Of a stretch of DNA of 64,000 nucleotides, positions 9,237-17,219 are shown one piece after another (the first letter of the stretch is position 1; each line of letters begins with the position of its first letter). Under the pieces are notes generated by a model, which was given only the letters and a program-made list of their open reading frames with translations, did not search any database and was not told where the DNA came from. Source of the DNA: an uncultured Dorea sp. (GTDB taxonomy: Bacteria; Bacillota; Clostridia; Lachnospirales; Lachnospiraceae); the NCBI GenBank assembly GCA_910586965.1, contig CAJUMF010000013.1, positions 31,216 to 95,215 on the forward strand, written 5' to 3'. Made by a program: the position numbers and the translations under genes.

Positions 9237-10652
9237 TTATTCTATCGGTGTCACTTTATTTTTAAGCCCGGAACGCTTCCAGATATAGATGCCGGAGAGC
9301 AGCACGAGAAGTCCGCCGCCGATCATCTCGATCTCATAGATCATATTATCCTTAAAGGAACCCATTACCGGGAAGGCGGAAGCTGCGATGGAAAGCACGC
9401 ATACGATAAGTTCCATCCATCCGATAGCAACGCCTAAATTTTTGCTTTTGGTCATCTGGTAAAGATTCGGATCGTCTTTTTTCTGTTTCTTGATCCTGAT
9501 GTAGGCCAGGTACAAAAGTACATATGGGAACAGGGAAGTAAGCGCGGTCATCGTCACCAATACATTGTAGATGACATCCACACCCGGGAGCAGTGCCACG
9601 GCCGCCAGAAGGACGGAGATGATCACCGCCTGCAGGATGATTGCTTTCTCCGGAATACCATGTTCATTATTTTTTGTAAATTTCTCCGGAAATACCCCTT
9701 TCTCAGCGTTGCCGAACAAAATCTTGATCGGGAAGCCGATGTAAAGGATCAGCGCACCGATAACGGACAGCGTGATGCCGGCGGCGACAATCTGCACGAA
9801 GAGATACGGAATCCCGAGGAGTTCACAGGCTCTTGTCAGAGAATCCAGAATACCGGTGGAGGCCTGAATCTCGGAAGTAGGAAGCAGGCTCGTTATGGCA
9901 ACGGAGCCGCATACATACAGTACACAGATTAATATAGCGGCAGTAATGATGGCTTTCGGGAAATTCTTCTTTGGATTTTCCATCTCTGTCACATAAGTAG
10001 CGGAAATCTCTGCGCCGGTGTATGCGAAAATAATTCCGGAGATCGCCACCAGGGAGTTGCCGTTAAGCTTGGGTGTCATGGAAGCGACCGTATAGACAGA
10101 AGCGCTGGGCGCTTTTTTTAGCACAGCAACCGCGAGGAAAGCCATGCCGATCAAAAAAATAGTCGGAATTGTCGAGCCTAAAGAACCGACATTAGTAAAG
10201 AGCTTTCCAAAGGTCATCCCTTTCATGCTGAGTATGGACAGCACCCATATGACTGCCAGCGATAAGATCAGAACAAAGATCTTGCTGTCCGCAAGGGACG
10301 GGTTGCCTACCATATAGGAAAGGTTGATGGACATAAAGGTAAGGAAGGAGGCGAACCAGAAAAGTTTCGCTGTCCAGTTAAGCCACGAGATCAGGAATCC
10401 GTATTTTGTCCCGAAAGCAATCTTTACCCACTCGCCCAGGCTTCCGTCGGATGTATAAGCTGCGGCAAGTTCCGCGCACATCAGCGCCTGGGGTACGAAG
10501 CACAGAAACATGAAGATTACCCAGGATGGGATGCCGGCAAGGCCGAGACCGAAGCTGTCGGCCGTGGACCTGGCAATCCAGCGGATGCCGTAGATTGCGG
10601 AAACGTTCATCAAAACAAGTTCCCAGAATTTTATTTTTTTACCTGTAGCCAT
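9237..10652 (-). CDS. APC-family amino-acid permease
   Basis: 471 residues with about 12 hydrophobic helices; an amino acid-polyamine-organocation transporter of the glutamate/GABA-antiporter-like branch. Seen: an APC-type first helix (ELVLMNVSAIYGIRWIA), the helix-6 motif GIIFAYTGAEISATYVTEM, and the following PKKNFPKAI loop typical of the family. It has its own promoter, divergent from the MFS-hydrolase operon. Substrate not readable; peptides or amino-acid derivatives released by the neighbouring hydrolase are a reasonable guess. ATG 10652 is preceded by AGGAGG. Confidence 0.92.
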   Translation of the reverse strand: MATGKKIKFWELVLMNVSAIYGIRWIARSTADSFGLGLAGIPSWVIFMFLCFVPQALMCAELAAAYTSDGSLGEWVKIAFGTKYGFLISWLNWTAKLFWFASFLTFMSINLSYMVGNPSLADSKIFVLILSLAVIWVLSILSMKGMTFGKLFTNVGSLGSTIPTIFLIGMAFLAVAVLKKAPSASVYTVASMTPKLNGNSLVAISGIIFAYTGAEISATYVTEMENPKKNFPKAIITAAILICVLYVCGSVAITSLLPTSEIQASTGILDSLTRACELLGIPYLFVQIVAAGITLSVIGALILYIGFPIKILFGNAEKGVFPEKFTKNNEHGIPEKAIILQAVIISVLLAAVALLPGVDVIYNVLVTMTALTSLFPYVLLYLAYIRIKKQKKDDPNLYQMTKSKNLGVAIGWMELIVCVLSIAASAFPVMGSFKDNMIYEIEMIGGGLLVLLSGIYIWKRSGLKNKVTPIE

Positions 10653-10726
10653 AAGCGTTCCTCCTAATTACTTCATAAAAAGCGAAAGTTTTTATGTATT
10701 ATGTTATATATATTTTCTATATCGAT

Positions 10727-10755
10727 ATTATAATTCATATAAAGAAAATAATCAA
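10727..10755 (-). promoter_or_regulatory. Promoter of the permease gene
   Basis: On the minus strand TTGATT (10750-10755), 17-bp spacer, TATAAT (10727-10732). It diverges from the promoter at 10775-10803, so one regulator could control both directions. Confidence 0.6.
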
Positions 10756-10774
10756 TATTAAAATATAATCATGA

Positions 10775-10803
10775 TTGACAATTCGAGAATAATTCGTTAA
10801 TAT
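10775..10803 (+). promoter_or_regulatory. Consensus promoter of the MFS-hydrolase operon
   Basis: TTGACA (10775-10780), exactly 17 bp, TAATAT (10798-10803). The palindrome at 10806-10825 lies where transcription would begin. Confidence 0.75.
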
Positions 10804-10805
10804 AA

Positions 10806-10825
10806 TTTTAGAAATATTTCTAAAA
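10806..10825. promoter_or_regulatory. 20-bp perfect palindrome, candidate TetR operator
   Basis: TTTTAGAAATATTTCTAAAA equals its own reverse complement and sits 3 bp after the -10 box, a classic repressor position. The two TetR proteins at the element's right end are the obvious candidates to bind it; this pairing is inference. Confidence 0.6.
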
Positions 10826-10850
10826 AATATTAAAGAAATGAGGAAAGTGT

Positions 10851-12146
10851 ATGGAAAAAACAGGAATTAAAAAGAACTTCTTTACGATTATCTTATTATC
10901 ATTTGCAGGTTCTATCATATATGGTCTTCCCTATTTCAGATCATATTATTACGATGCCTATCAGTCTCTTTACAATCTGACAAATGTCCAGATGGGACTT
11001 TTGGGAAGCGCTTACGGCCTGCTTGGCGTATTTTCCTACATACTTGGCGGAGTCCTGGCAGATAAGTTCAAAGCAAAGAAGCTTTTGATCATGTCGATGA
11101 TCGCTACGGGACTTGGCGGACTTTTGCATCTTGTGTTTACTGATTTTAAGGCGTTGTTTATTATCTATGGATTGTGGGGATTTACCTCGCTTCTTACCTT
11201 TTGGCCGGCGCTGATGAAGATTGTGCGGATCCAGGGGACAGAAGAGGAGCAGAGCCGTGCTTACGGTATCTTTGAAGGCGGACGAGGAGTGTTCAATGCA
11301 GCACACTTGGCGGTTGCAACGGCAATATTCGGTATTTTTGAGGCAAAGGCTTTGCCGGCGCTTGGAATTAAGGGTATTATCATCTTCTACTCTGTGGCTC
11401 CGATCATCGTGGCTATCATCTTTATCTTTATCTTAAAAGAGCCGGAGACGATAAAGAGTGGCGGCAAAGCAGAGAAGGTTTCCTGGTCGCAGATTGTTAA
11501 GGTGCTTAAGATGCCTGTGGTATGGTTCGTTGTATGCCTGATGTTTACCAGTTATGTATTTAATATGTCTTCCTATTACTTTACACCGTATGCGAGCAAT
11601 GTTATCGGAACCAGTGCGGTTGTTGCTGCGGTACTTACTGTCCTTGCCCAGTATGCAAGACCATTTGCATCCACCATCGGCGGATTTTCGGCGGACAGGT
11701 TCGGTAAGGGTGAGATCATGGCAGGGGGATTTTTCCTGATGGCTATCGGTATGGTGGCAGTGCTTGGGGCAAGCAGGCTTAGCGGGAGCGTGCAGATGGT
11801 GGTTATGGTGGTAGCATGTATCATCATCTATGTGGGTATGTTTTCCAACTTTGGCTTGTATTTTTCGTTCCTTACGGAAGGGGGCGTTCCTCTTGAAGTG
11901 TCCGGTATTGCTATCGGCGTGGCTTCCACATTCGGATATCTGCCAGAGGTGCTCTGTCCGCTGATCGCGGGGAAGACGCTGGATGTGTACGAGGGGGCGA
12001 AGGGATATTATATTTACTTTACCTTTATGCTGGTGATGGCAGTGTTAGGTTTAGTCCTTTCTGTAATCTGGAGCCGGACTTACGGAAAGCGGTATAAGGA
12101 GAGAATGCGGCTGGAGAAGTCAGCAGGGACAGACAGTCAGAAGTAA
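10851..12146 (+). CDS. MFS transporter
   Basis: 431 residues with 12 predicted helices, major facilitator superfamily. Seen: a loop-2/3 motif-A-like stretch (GGVLADKFKAKKLLIM), its repeat in the second half (GGFSADRFGKGEIMAGG), and an oxalate/formate-antiporter-like overall pattern. Start ATG 10851 after GAGGAAAG. It is 63 bp upstream of the CocE-like hydrolase with no terminator between, so the two form an operon. Probably imports the hydrolase substrate or exports its product; direction and substrate cannot be read. Confidence 0.93.
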   Translation: MEKTGIKKNFFTIILLSFAGSIIYGLPYFRSYYYDAYQSLYNLTNVQMGLLGSAYGLLGVFSYILGGVLADKFKAKKLLIMSMIATGLGGLLHLVFTDFKALFIIYGLWGFTSLLTFWPALMKIVRIQGTEEEQSRAYGIFEGGRGVFNAAHLAVATAIFGIFEAKALPALGIKGIIIFYSVAPIIVAIIFIFILKEPETIKSGGKAEKVSWSQIVKVLKMPVVWFVVCLMFTSYVFNMSSYYFTPYASNVIGTSAVVAAVLTVLAQYARPFASTIGGFSADRFGKGEIMAGGFFLMAIGMVAVLGASRLSGSVQMVVMVVACIIIYVGMFSNFGLYFSFLTEGGVPLEVSGIAIGVASTFGYLPEVLCPLIAGKTLDVYEGAKGYYIYFTFMLVMAVLGLVLSVIWSRTYGKRYKERMRLEKSAGTDSQK

Positions 12147-12209
12147 TGTTCAGGATATTTCATACATACAGGATATGTATAAATATAGATTAACGAGGAG
12201 GTTTTTACA

Positions 12210-14258
12210 ATGGCAAAAGTAGAGGCAAAACCAAAAAAAGTTTTGGAGAAAAAGGATTTCCCGTATGACTGGGATGTCATCGAAAACACATGGATAACGA
12301 TGCCGGACGGCTGCAGACTGTCAAGCCGCATCTGGCATCCGAAGACGGATAAACCGCTTCCGACAATTTTTGAGACACAGCCGTATCGCAAGCGTGACGG
12401 TATGCGCGGCCGTGATGAGCCAATGTACGGATACTTTGCGGGAATGGGCTACAATGTTGTCCGGGTGGATATGCGGGGCGCGGGAGAGTCTGACCAGTGC
12501 TTCTATGATGAGTATCTGAAACAGGAGCAGGATGATGCAGTTGCCTGTATCGAATGGATCAGCAAGCAGCCCTGGTGTGACGGGAATGTAGGTATGATGG
12601 GGAAATCCTGGAGCGGTTTCAATTCCCTGCAGGTTGCGGCAAGAAGGCCGGAGGCATTAAAAGCGATCATCTGTGTGGGTTTTGTGGACGAGAGATACGA
12701 GCAGGATATCCACTATAAAGGCGGAACACTTCTCAATGACAATTTCTGGTGGGGAAATATTATGCTGGCGTACATGTGTCGTGCCATTGACAGCGAGATC
12801 AAGCCGGATACCTGGAGAGAGGAGTCCATAAAGCGGCTTGAGGAGATGCCCCTTTGGCCAAAGAACTGGCTGGAGCATCAGACGAAGGATGATTACTGGA
12901 GACATGGTTCTGTAGGCGAGAATTACGACGATATCCAGATACCGGTCTTTGCGCTGGATGGATGGGCGGATTCCTATACCAACAGCGTCCTTACCCTGAT
13001 GAATGGCCTGAAGGTCCCGAGAAAGGCTATGATCGGACCGTGGGCGCATGTATTTGCACACGACGGAGCGCCGGCACCGGCCATTGATTTCCTGGGAGAA
13101 GCAACAAAATGGTGGGATAAATGGCTGAAAGGCATGGATAATGATACTTTAGACTGCCCGATGGTACAGGTATGGTTAGAAGACAGCATGAAGCCGGAGA
13201 CAGTACACCCGGTGAGCGATGGACGCTGGGTAGGGCTTGACGGATGGCCGTCAGCGGACGTTGCCATGAAGACATTTTCTATGTCTTACGGAAGGCTTCA
13301 GGAAGAAGAGAATACGAAAGAAGAGATTGTAGACTTATGTACGCTGCCGAACCACGGCCTTCTGGCAAATGAGTGGATGGGCGCAGGAGTTCCGGGAGAG
13401 AGTCCGGCAGATATGCGGGTTGATGACGGTATGGCTATGGTATTCGATTCCGAGATGCTTACGGAAGAAGTGGAGATCTTAGGATATCCGGAATTCGAAG
13501 TAGAGTTTACCTGCGACAAGCCCAATGCGTTCCTGTACGCAGAGCTTTGCGATATCCATCCAGATGGGGCGGCGACAAGAGTGTCTTACGGATTGATGAA
13601 TCTTACTCATCTTGAGGGGCATGACAAGGTGGTCTACTTAGTGGAAGGAAAGAAGTATAAAGCGAAGGTGGAGCTTGATGTGTGCGGACATCATTTCCCG
13701 GCAGGGCACCGGATCCGCTTAAGCATCGCCAACTCCTTCTGGCCGATGATCTGGCCGTCACCGGAGCTTGCTACCTTGAAGCTTGATCTGTCTACAGCCA
13801 AATTTGCACTTCCGATATTCAGCGGCAAAGATTGCAAGGGACCGGGCATGGAGCCGAAGTGCGCGCCTCTTACACCGATGACTACTCTTTCTGAAGGACA
13901 CGTGGACCGCGAGATCCATTACGACTTGATCACCGATACGTGGACATCTATCACCAACGGCGTCGGCGGAGTATTCGGTGAAGGCATCTATCGTTTTGAT
14001 GATATCGGAACTGTGGTTGAGCATAACTTAAAGCGTGAGCTTACGATGTCCAATAAAGATCCGTTGTCGGCGAAATATACGATTTATCAGAAGATGAAGA
14101 ACGGCCGTGACGGATGGCTTACAGATACGGATATTGTCGTTACGCAGACGGCGGATAAAGAATACTTCTATCTGACAGGCTCTATGGATGCCAAGATCAA
14201 TGACGAACCGGTATTCCACAGAGAGTATAATGAGAAGGTGAAACGTAACGGATTGTAA
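12210..14258 (+). CDS. CocE/NonD-family hydrolase (X-Pro dipeptidyl-peptidase S15-like)
   Basis: 682-residue cytosolic alpha/beta hydrolase. The N-terminal catalytic core has the nucleophile elbow GKSWSG with Ser133, a candidate Asp254 (DGWADS) and His280 (GPWAH), spaced as in bacterial cocaine esterase and alpha-amino-acid ester hydrolases. The usual S15 C-terminal jelly-roll domain follows (about 430-560, GHHFPAGHRIRLSIANSFWP). The family cleaves esters or amides of small acyl groups, including X-Pro peptides and beta-lactam side chains. No signal peptide. It is longer than typical CocE (about 570-600). Start ATG 12210 has GAGGAGG. It shares an operon with the MFS transporter on the integrative element, making a substrate-uptake-plus-cleavage module. 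Confidence 0.92.
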   Translation: MAKVEAKPKKVLEKKDFPYDWDVIENTWITMPDGCRLSSRIWHPKTDKPLPTIFETQPYRKRDGMRGRDEPMYGYFAGMGYNVVRVDMRGAGESDQCFYDEYLKQEQDDAVACIEWISKQPWCDGNVGMMGKSWSGFNSLQVAARRPEALKAIICVGFVDERYEQDIHYKGGTLLNDNFWWGNIMLAYMCRAIDSEIKPDTWREESIKRLEEMPLWPKNWLEHQTKDDYWRHGSVGENYDDIQIPVFALDGWADSYTNSVLTLMNGLKVPRKAMIGPWAHVFAHDGAPAPAIDFLGEATKWWDKWLKGMDNDTLDCPMVQVWLEDSMKPETVHPVSDGRWVGLDGWPSADVAMKTFSMSYGRLQEEENTKEEIVDLCTLPNHGLLANEWMGAGVPGESPADMRVDDGMAMVFDSEMLTEEVEILGYPEFEVEFTCDKPNAFLYAELCDIHPDGAATRVSYGLMNLTHLEGHDKVVYLVEGKKYKAKVELDVCGHHFPAGHRIRLSIANSFWPMIWPSPELATLKLDLSTAKFALPIFSGKDCKGPGMEPKCAPLTPMTTLSEGHVDREIHYDLITDTWTSITNGVGGVFGEGIYRFDDIGTVVEHNLKRELTMSNKDPLSAKYTIYQKMKNGRDGWLTDTDIVVTQTADKEYFYLTGSMDAKINDEPVFHREYNEKVKRNGL

Positions 14259-14276
14259 GATTATTAGGAAAAATGG

Positions 14277-14307
14277 ATTGCCAGCGGATTTTTCTGCTGG
14301 CAATTTT
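14277..14307. terminator. Terminator of the MFS-hydrolase operon
   Basis: Arms ATTGCCAGC (14277-14285) and GCTGGCAAT (14296-14304) followed by TTTT; the left flank is A-rich, so it may also end the convergent tetR transcript. Confidence 0.8.
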
Positions 14308-14345
14308 ATGTTCGGCTTTATTTTTCACTGCGCGGATACAGATGT

Positions 14346-15005
14346 TCAGCGGGGCTGCAGATTGAGGATAAAGCAGATATAGTGATGCATCTTTTCTGTA
14401 TAATACTTCAAATCCTCCGGGGATTGTTTCTTTTGGATCTTCTGTGTGTGGAGAAGATGATGGTATGCGCTGACGATCAGTTCACTTATGGTATCGATCT
14501 GCTCCAGAGAGCGGTTCTCCTCCTCTAAAAGCTCTTTAAGAGGCATCAGATTGCGTGTGCTCAACTGGTAATTGGAAAAGATTGGGTATAAGGTATCAGA
14601 AGTCTCAGGAAGCTCTTCCGGGAAAAGCTCATAATACCGGTTGCAGATACTCTCAAGAGAGCTGCTGTGCTTGTTAAAAAAGATCTGGTAAAAAGCATCC
14701 GGATACTGAAAAGATATCTCGCAGAATACATCCCACATAATAAAAAAACGTTCCCTGGCAGAAATACAGCCCTTTAAAGCTTTTTCCACTTTCTTATTAT
14801 AAAGGGAAAGATATTTTAATGATGCAAAGAGGATCACGTGGTCCAGATCCTCAAAATAATTGTACAGAGTGGCATTATTATACCCGGCGCCATCAGCTAC
14901 CTTCCGCAGGGTGACCCCGGCAATCCCTTCTTTATTCATGATATCCTGCGCTGCTTTGATAAAATAAGTCAGCATCCTTTTTTTCTTTAATTCTTGATTA
15001 GCCAT
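14346..15005 (-). CDS. TetR-family regulator 1
   Basis: About 219 residues. Helix-turn-helix in the first 50 residues (IAGVTLRKVADGAGYNNATLYNYFEDLDHVI), followed by an all-helical ligand domain without recognisable signature. The longest frame starts at 15026, but AGGGAAGAG lies before ATG 15005 (MANQEL), which matches the start of its paralogue, so 15005 is preferred. It is a close paralogue of the next gene; the recognition helix differs at NN versus NT. Likely controls the element's transport/hydrolase genes. Confidence 0.9.
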   Translation of the reverse strand: MANQELKKKRMLTYFIKAAQDIMNKEGIAGVTLRKVADGAGYNNATLYNYFEDLDHVILFASLKYLSLYNKKVEKALKGCISARERFFIMWDVFCEISFQYPDAFYQIFFNKHSSSLESICNRYYELFPEELPETSDTLYPIFSNYQLSTRNLMPLKELLEEENRSLEQIDTISELIVSAYHHLLHTQKIQKKQSPEDLKYYTEKMHHYICFILNLQPR

Positions 15006-15023
15006 ACGTCTCTTCCCTCTGAT

Positions 15024-15045
15024 CATGATTACATAATTCTTATTA
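15024..15045. promoter_or_regulatory. Candidate TetR-controlled site upstream of tetR1
   Basis: A TCATGATTACATAATTC word here resembles TTATGATTACACAATC near 15117-15132 and TCATGATTGACAATTC in the MFS promoter (10769-10784). The shared word suggests a common regulator. The matches are short and AT-rich, so confidence is low. Confidence 0.3.
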
Positions 15046-15123
15046 TATCACCAGGATAACCTATGATTCAACAAAAAATAACCAAAAGTGTAAAAATAAC
15101 ATAAAAGTAAAATATAATTATGA

Positions 15124-15780
15124 TTACACAATCAGATGAAGGATAAAGGCAAGATACTGACGCATCCGATCGGTATACTGTTTAATGCTTTCTTTGTCGG
15201 TAGCTTTCGCAGACAGACAGTCAAAAAGCAGACGTTGATAGGCAGAGACAATCAGCTCGTTCATCAGGTCGATAGACGCTGTTGTCTGTCCTGTTTCCTT
15301 AAGCAGAGGCTCAAGCACCAGGTAGTTGCGAGTCAGAAGCCGGTAGTCTGAAATGATCGGATAGAGCGAACTGGTAGAAGCTGCCCGTTCTTCCGGGAAA
15401 ATGTCATAATATTGCTTGCAGATGAGGTCAAGGGAATTGCTGTGTCTGGTAAAAAATATCTGGTGGAAGGCTTCCGGGTATTGAAAAGAGATGTTACAGA
15501 AAGTATCCCAGGAAATAAAAAAAGTATCTTTGGCTGATCTGCTGTTCTTTAACTGCAGGTCAAGTTCTTTGTTGTAGATTTGGAGATATTTTAAAGAGGC
15601 AAACAAGATCACATGGTCAAGGTCATCAAAATAGTGGTATATAGTTGCAGTATTGTAACCTGCACCGTCCGCAACCTTTCTCAGGGTGATGCCTGAGATT
15701 CCTTCTTTTTCCATAATATCCTGTGCAGAGCGGATGAAATAAGAGAGCATCCGTCTGGTTTTGATTTCTTTATTATTCAT
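15124..15780 (-). CDS. TetR-family regulator 2
   Basis: 218 residues, paralogue of the preceding TetR protein along its whole length (RMLSYFIRSAQDIM, then GISGITLRKVADGAGYNTAT; DTFFISWDTFCNISFQYPEA). Helix-turn-helix at about residues 20-50. Last gene before the right junction of the integrative element. Tandem paralogous TetR genes suggest duplication followed by divergence of ligand or operator choice. Start ATG 15780 is preceded by GGAAATGTGCC, a modest ribosome binding site. Confidence 0.9.
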   Translation of the reverse strand: MNNKEIKTRRMLSYFIRSAQDIMEKEGISGITLRKVADGAGYNTATIYHYFDDLDHVILFASLKYLQIYNKELDLQLKNSRSAKDTFFISWDTFCNISFQYPEAFHQIFFTRHSNSLDLICKQYYDIFPEERAASTSSLYPIISDYRLLTRNYLVLEPLLKETGQTTASIDLMNELIVSAYQRLLFDCLSAKATDKESIKQYTDRMRQYLAFILHLIV

Positions 15781-15848
15781 GGCACATTTCCTTACTGCTT
15801 AAAATTCATACAGATTATAACAAAAAAATATAAAATCCGTCAATATTT

Positions 15849-15881
15849 CTGTCTCCTATTTTTAAACGACGCTTGTGTGGC
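15849..15881. other. attR junction of the integrative element
   Basis: 15849-15872 is the second arm of the attP palindrome; 15874-15881 is the repeated core TGTGTGGC; host dac sequence resumes from 15882. Confidence 0.85.
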
Positions 15882-16662
15882 AATGGCGGAATTTATCGCT
15901 GGCAGCGAGGAGGAATTCGTGAACAGGATGAATGAGCGGGCCAAAGGCCTTGGCATGGAGAATACGACCTTTAAAAATTGCAACGGCCTTGATACCAACG
16001 GGCATCTGACGACAGCCAGGGACATTGCCCTTATGTCCAGAGAGTTAATAAGCAAATATCCGCAGATCCACGACTATTGTATGATCTGGATGGAAAATAT
16101 CATCCACAAGACGAAAAAGGGAGAGAAGGAATTCGGACTCAGCAACACAAATAAGCTGGTCCGCCATTACGAGTATGCCACGGGACTTAAAACCGGCTCT
16201 ACCAGCAAGGCAAAGTTCTGTATCTCTGCCACAGCTAAAAAAGAGGATATGGAGCTGATCGCGGTGATCATGGCGGCAAATGACAGCAAGCTTCGCAACA
16301 AAGACGCCATCACCCTGTTCAATTACGGCTTTGGGAAATGTCAGAAGTACATAGAAGACGGAGTTAAAGCAGTAAAGCCGGTCAAGGTGAAGCGAGGAGT
16401 TAAGGAGAAGGTGGATGTAGCGCAGAAAGAGCCTTTCTTCTATGTAGATGCCACAGGAGCCGACTTAAGTACGATAGAGCGCAAGGTCACAGTAAAAAAG
16501 AATCTGAAGGCACCGGTGAAAAAAGGGAAGAAAGTAGGAGAGGCAGCGTACTATCTTGGAGGAGAGAAAATCGGGAGCATAGACATTGTCACAGAGGAAA
16601 CAGTTAAGGAGGTAAGCTATAAAAGCGCTGTGGGCGATGTAGTGAAAAAGATGTTGTTATAG
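15874..16662 (+). pseudogene. D-alanyl-D-alanine carboxypeptidase, 3' fragment (interrupted dac)
   Basis: 262 codons in frame with the 5' fragment after removal of the element: NDACVAMAEFIAGSEEEF, then MNERAKGLGMENTTFKNCNG typical of DacF-type enzymes, the KTG active-site motif as LKTGSTSKAKFC, and a C-terminal PBP5-like beta domain rich in Lys (about the last 90 residues, DLSTIERKVTVKKNLKAPV). The joined protein would be 435 residues, a normal length. No ribosome binding site precedes this part, so it is probably silent while the element is present. The GTG at 15877 is not a genuine start. Confidence 0.93.
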
Positions 16663-16671
16663 GCAGTACAA

Positions 16672-16712
16672 AGAGTGCAGAGTCTGAAAAGTTTCGGATT
16701 TTGCACTTTAAT
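16672..16712 (+). terminator. Terminator after dac
   Basis: Hairpin GTGCAGAGTCTGAA (from 16675) with TTCGGATTTTGCAC (ending 16706), stabilised by G-U pairs, then TTTAATTTT. Confidence 0.7.
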
Positions 16713-16718
16713 TTTATA

Positions 16719-17066
16719 TTATTTTAGGGGTGTTAAATTATTTACAGCTTCAATATAATCGCGTAAAATTCTAACAGCATATCCACGTGCTTTGGGTTCC
16801 ATAGAGTGTAGCATCTCTATTATCATATCTGTTTCAAAATCTTCGTGTTTTCCATAAATGATATAATCAGCAGAGATGTTGGTAGCATTGCAAATTTTAC
16901 ATAGTGTTTTCGTAGTGATGGCCTTTTTTCCATTTTCAACTGCAGATAGAAAGCTAGTGGAAATATTACATTTTTCGCTGAATTCTTCCCTTGTCATGTT
17001 CAAAACTTCCCGCACCTCACGTATCCTTAAGCCGATAATTAAATTAAAATCCTTATCTAATTCCAT
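16719..17066 (-). CDS. XRE-family repressor of the secretion/kinase cluster
   Basis: About 115 residues. Cro/C1-type helix-turn-helix at residues 10-65 (LRIREVREVLNMTREEFSEK, STSFLSAVENGKKAI), then a short helical C terminus. ATG 17066 has AAAGGAG 11 bp before it; the longer TTG start at 17087 overlaps that ribosome binding site and is less likely. It is divergent from the first kinase gene, and the intergenic region holds three identical palindromes that look like its operator. It is therefore the probable master regulator of the whole 17-47 kb block, possibly autoregulated. Confidence 0.9.
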   Translation of the reverse strand: MELDKDFNLIIGLRIREVREVLNMTREEFSEKCNISTSFLSAVENGKKAITTKTLCKICNATNISADYIIYGKHEDFETDMIIEMLHSMEPKARGYAVRILRDYIEAVNNLTPLK

Positions 17067-17127
17067 AGAGAGTAAGACTCCTTTCAATAATGATTTTAGT
17101 GTAGCAAAAGATGGAATAATAAAAATC

Positions 17128-17188
17128 TTCTATAGAATCAATTAACATATTCTATAGAATTGACAAAAAACTTCTATAGAATTATAAT
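17128..17188 (+). promoter_or_regulatory. Consensus promoter with a three-site 22-bp-spaced operator
   Basis: TTGACA (17160-17165), 17 bp, TATAAT (17183-17188). TTCTATAGAAT occurs at 17128, 17150 and 17172, each exactly 22 bp apart (two helical turns). The middle copy overlaps the -35 box and the last fills the spacer. A degenerate fourth copy (TTTATAGAAT, 17207-17216) lies before the kinase start. This layout indicates cooperative repression of a strong promoter, presumably by the adjacent XRE protein. Confidence 0.88.
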
Positions 17189-17219
17189 TAGAAGAAAAAA
17201 GAGAGATTTATAGAATTTC

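Larger units (their letters stand above)
5174..15873. mobile_element. 10,700-bp serine-recombinase integrative element inserted in dac
   Basis: Bounded by the direct repeat TGTGTGGC (5174-5181 and 15874-15881). Joining the element ends gives a 52-bp attP with two 24-bp half-sites (15849-15872 and the reverse complement of 5177-5200) that match at 20 of 24 positions, around a central TTGT containing the TG dinucleotide. Removing the element restores a continuous dac frame reading SANDACVAMAEFIAGSEEEF. Cargo: chemoreceptor, small ORF, large serine recombinase, APC permease, MFS transporter, CocE-like hydrolase, two TetR regulators. No conjugation, replication or phage genes are present, so it would depend on other means for transfer. 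Boundaries are read directly; mobility is inference. Confidence 0.9.
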
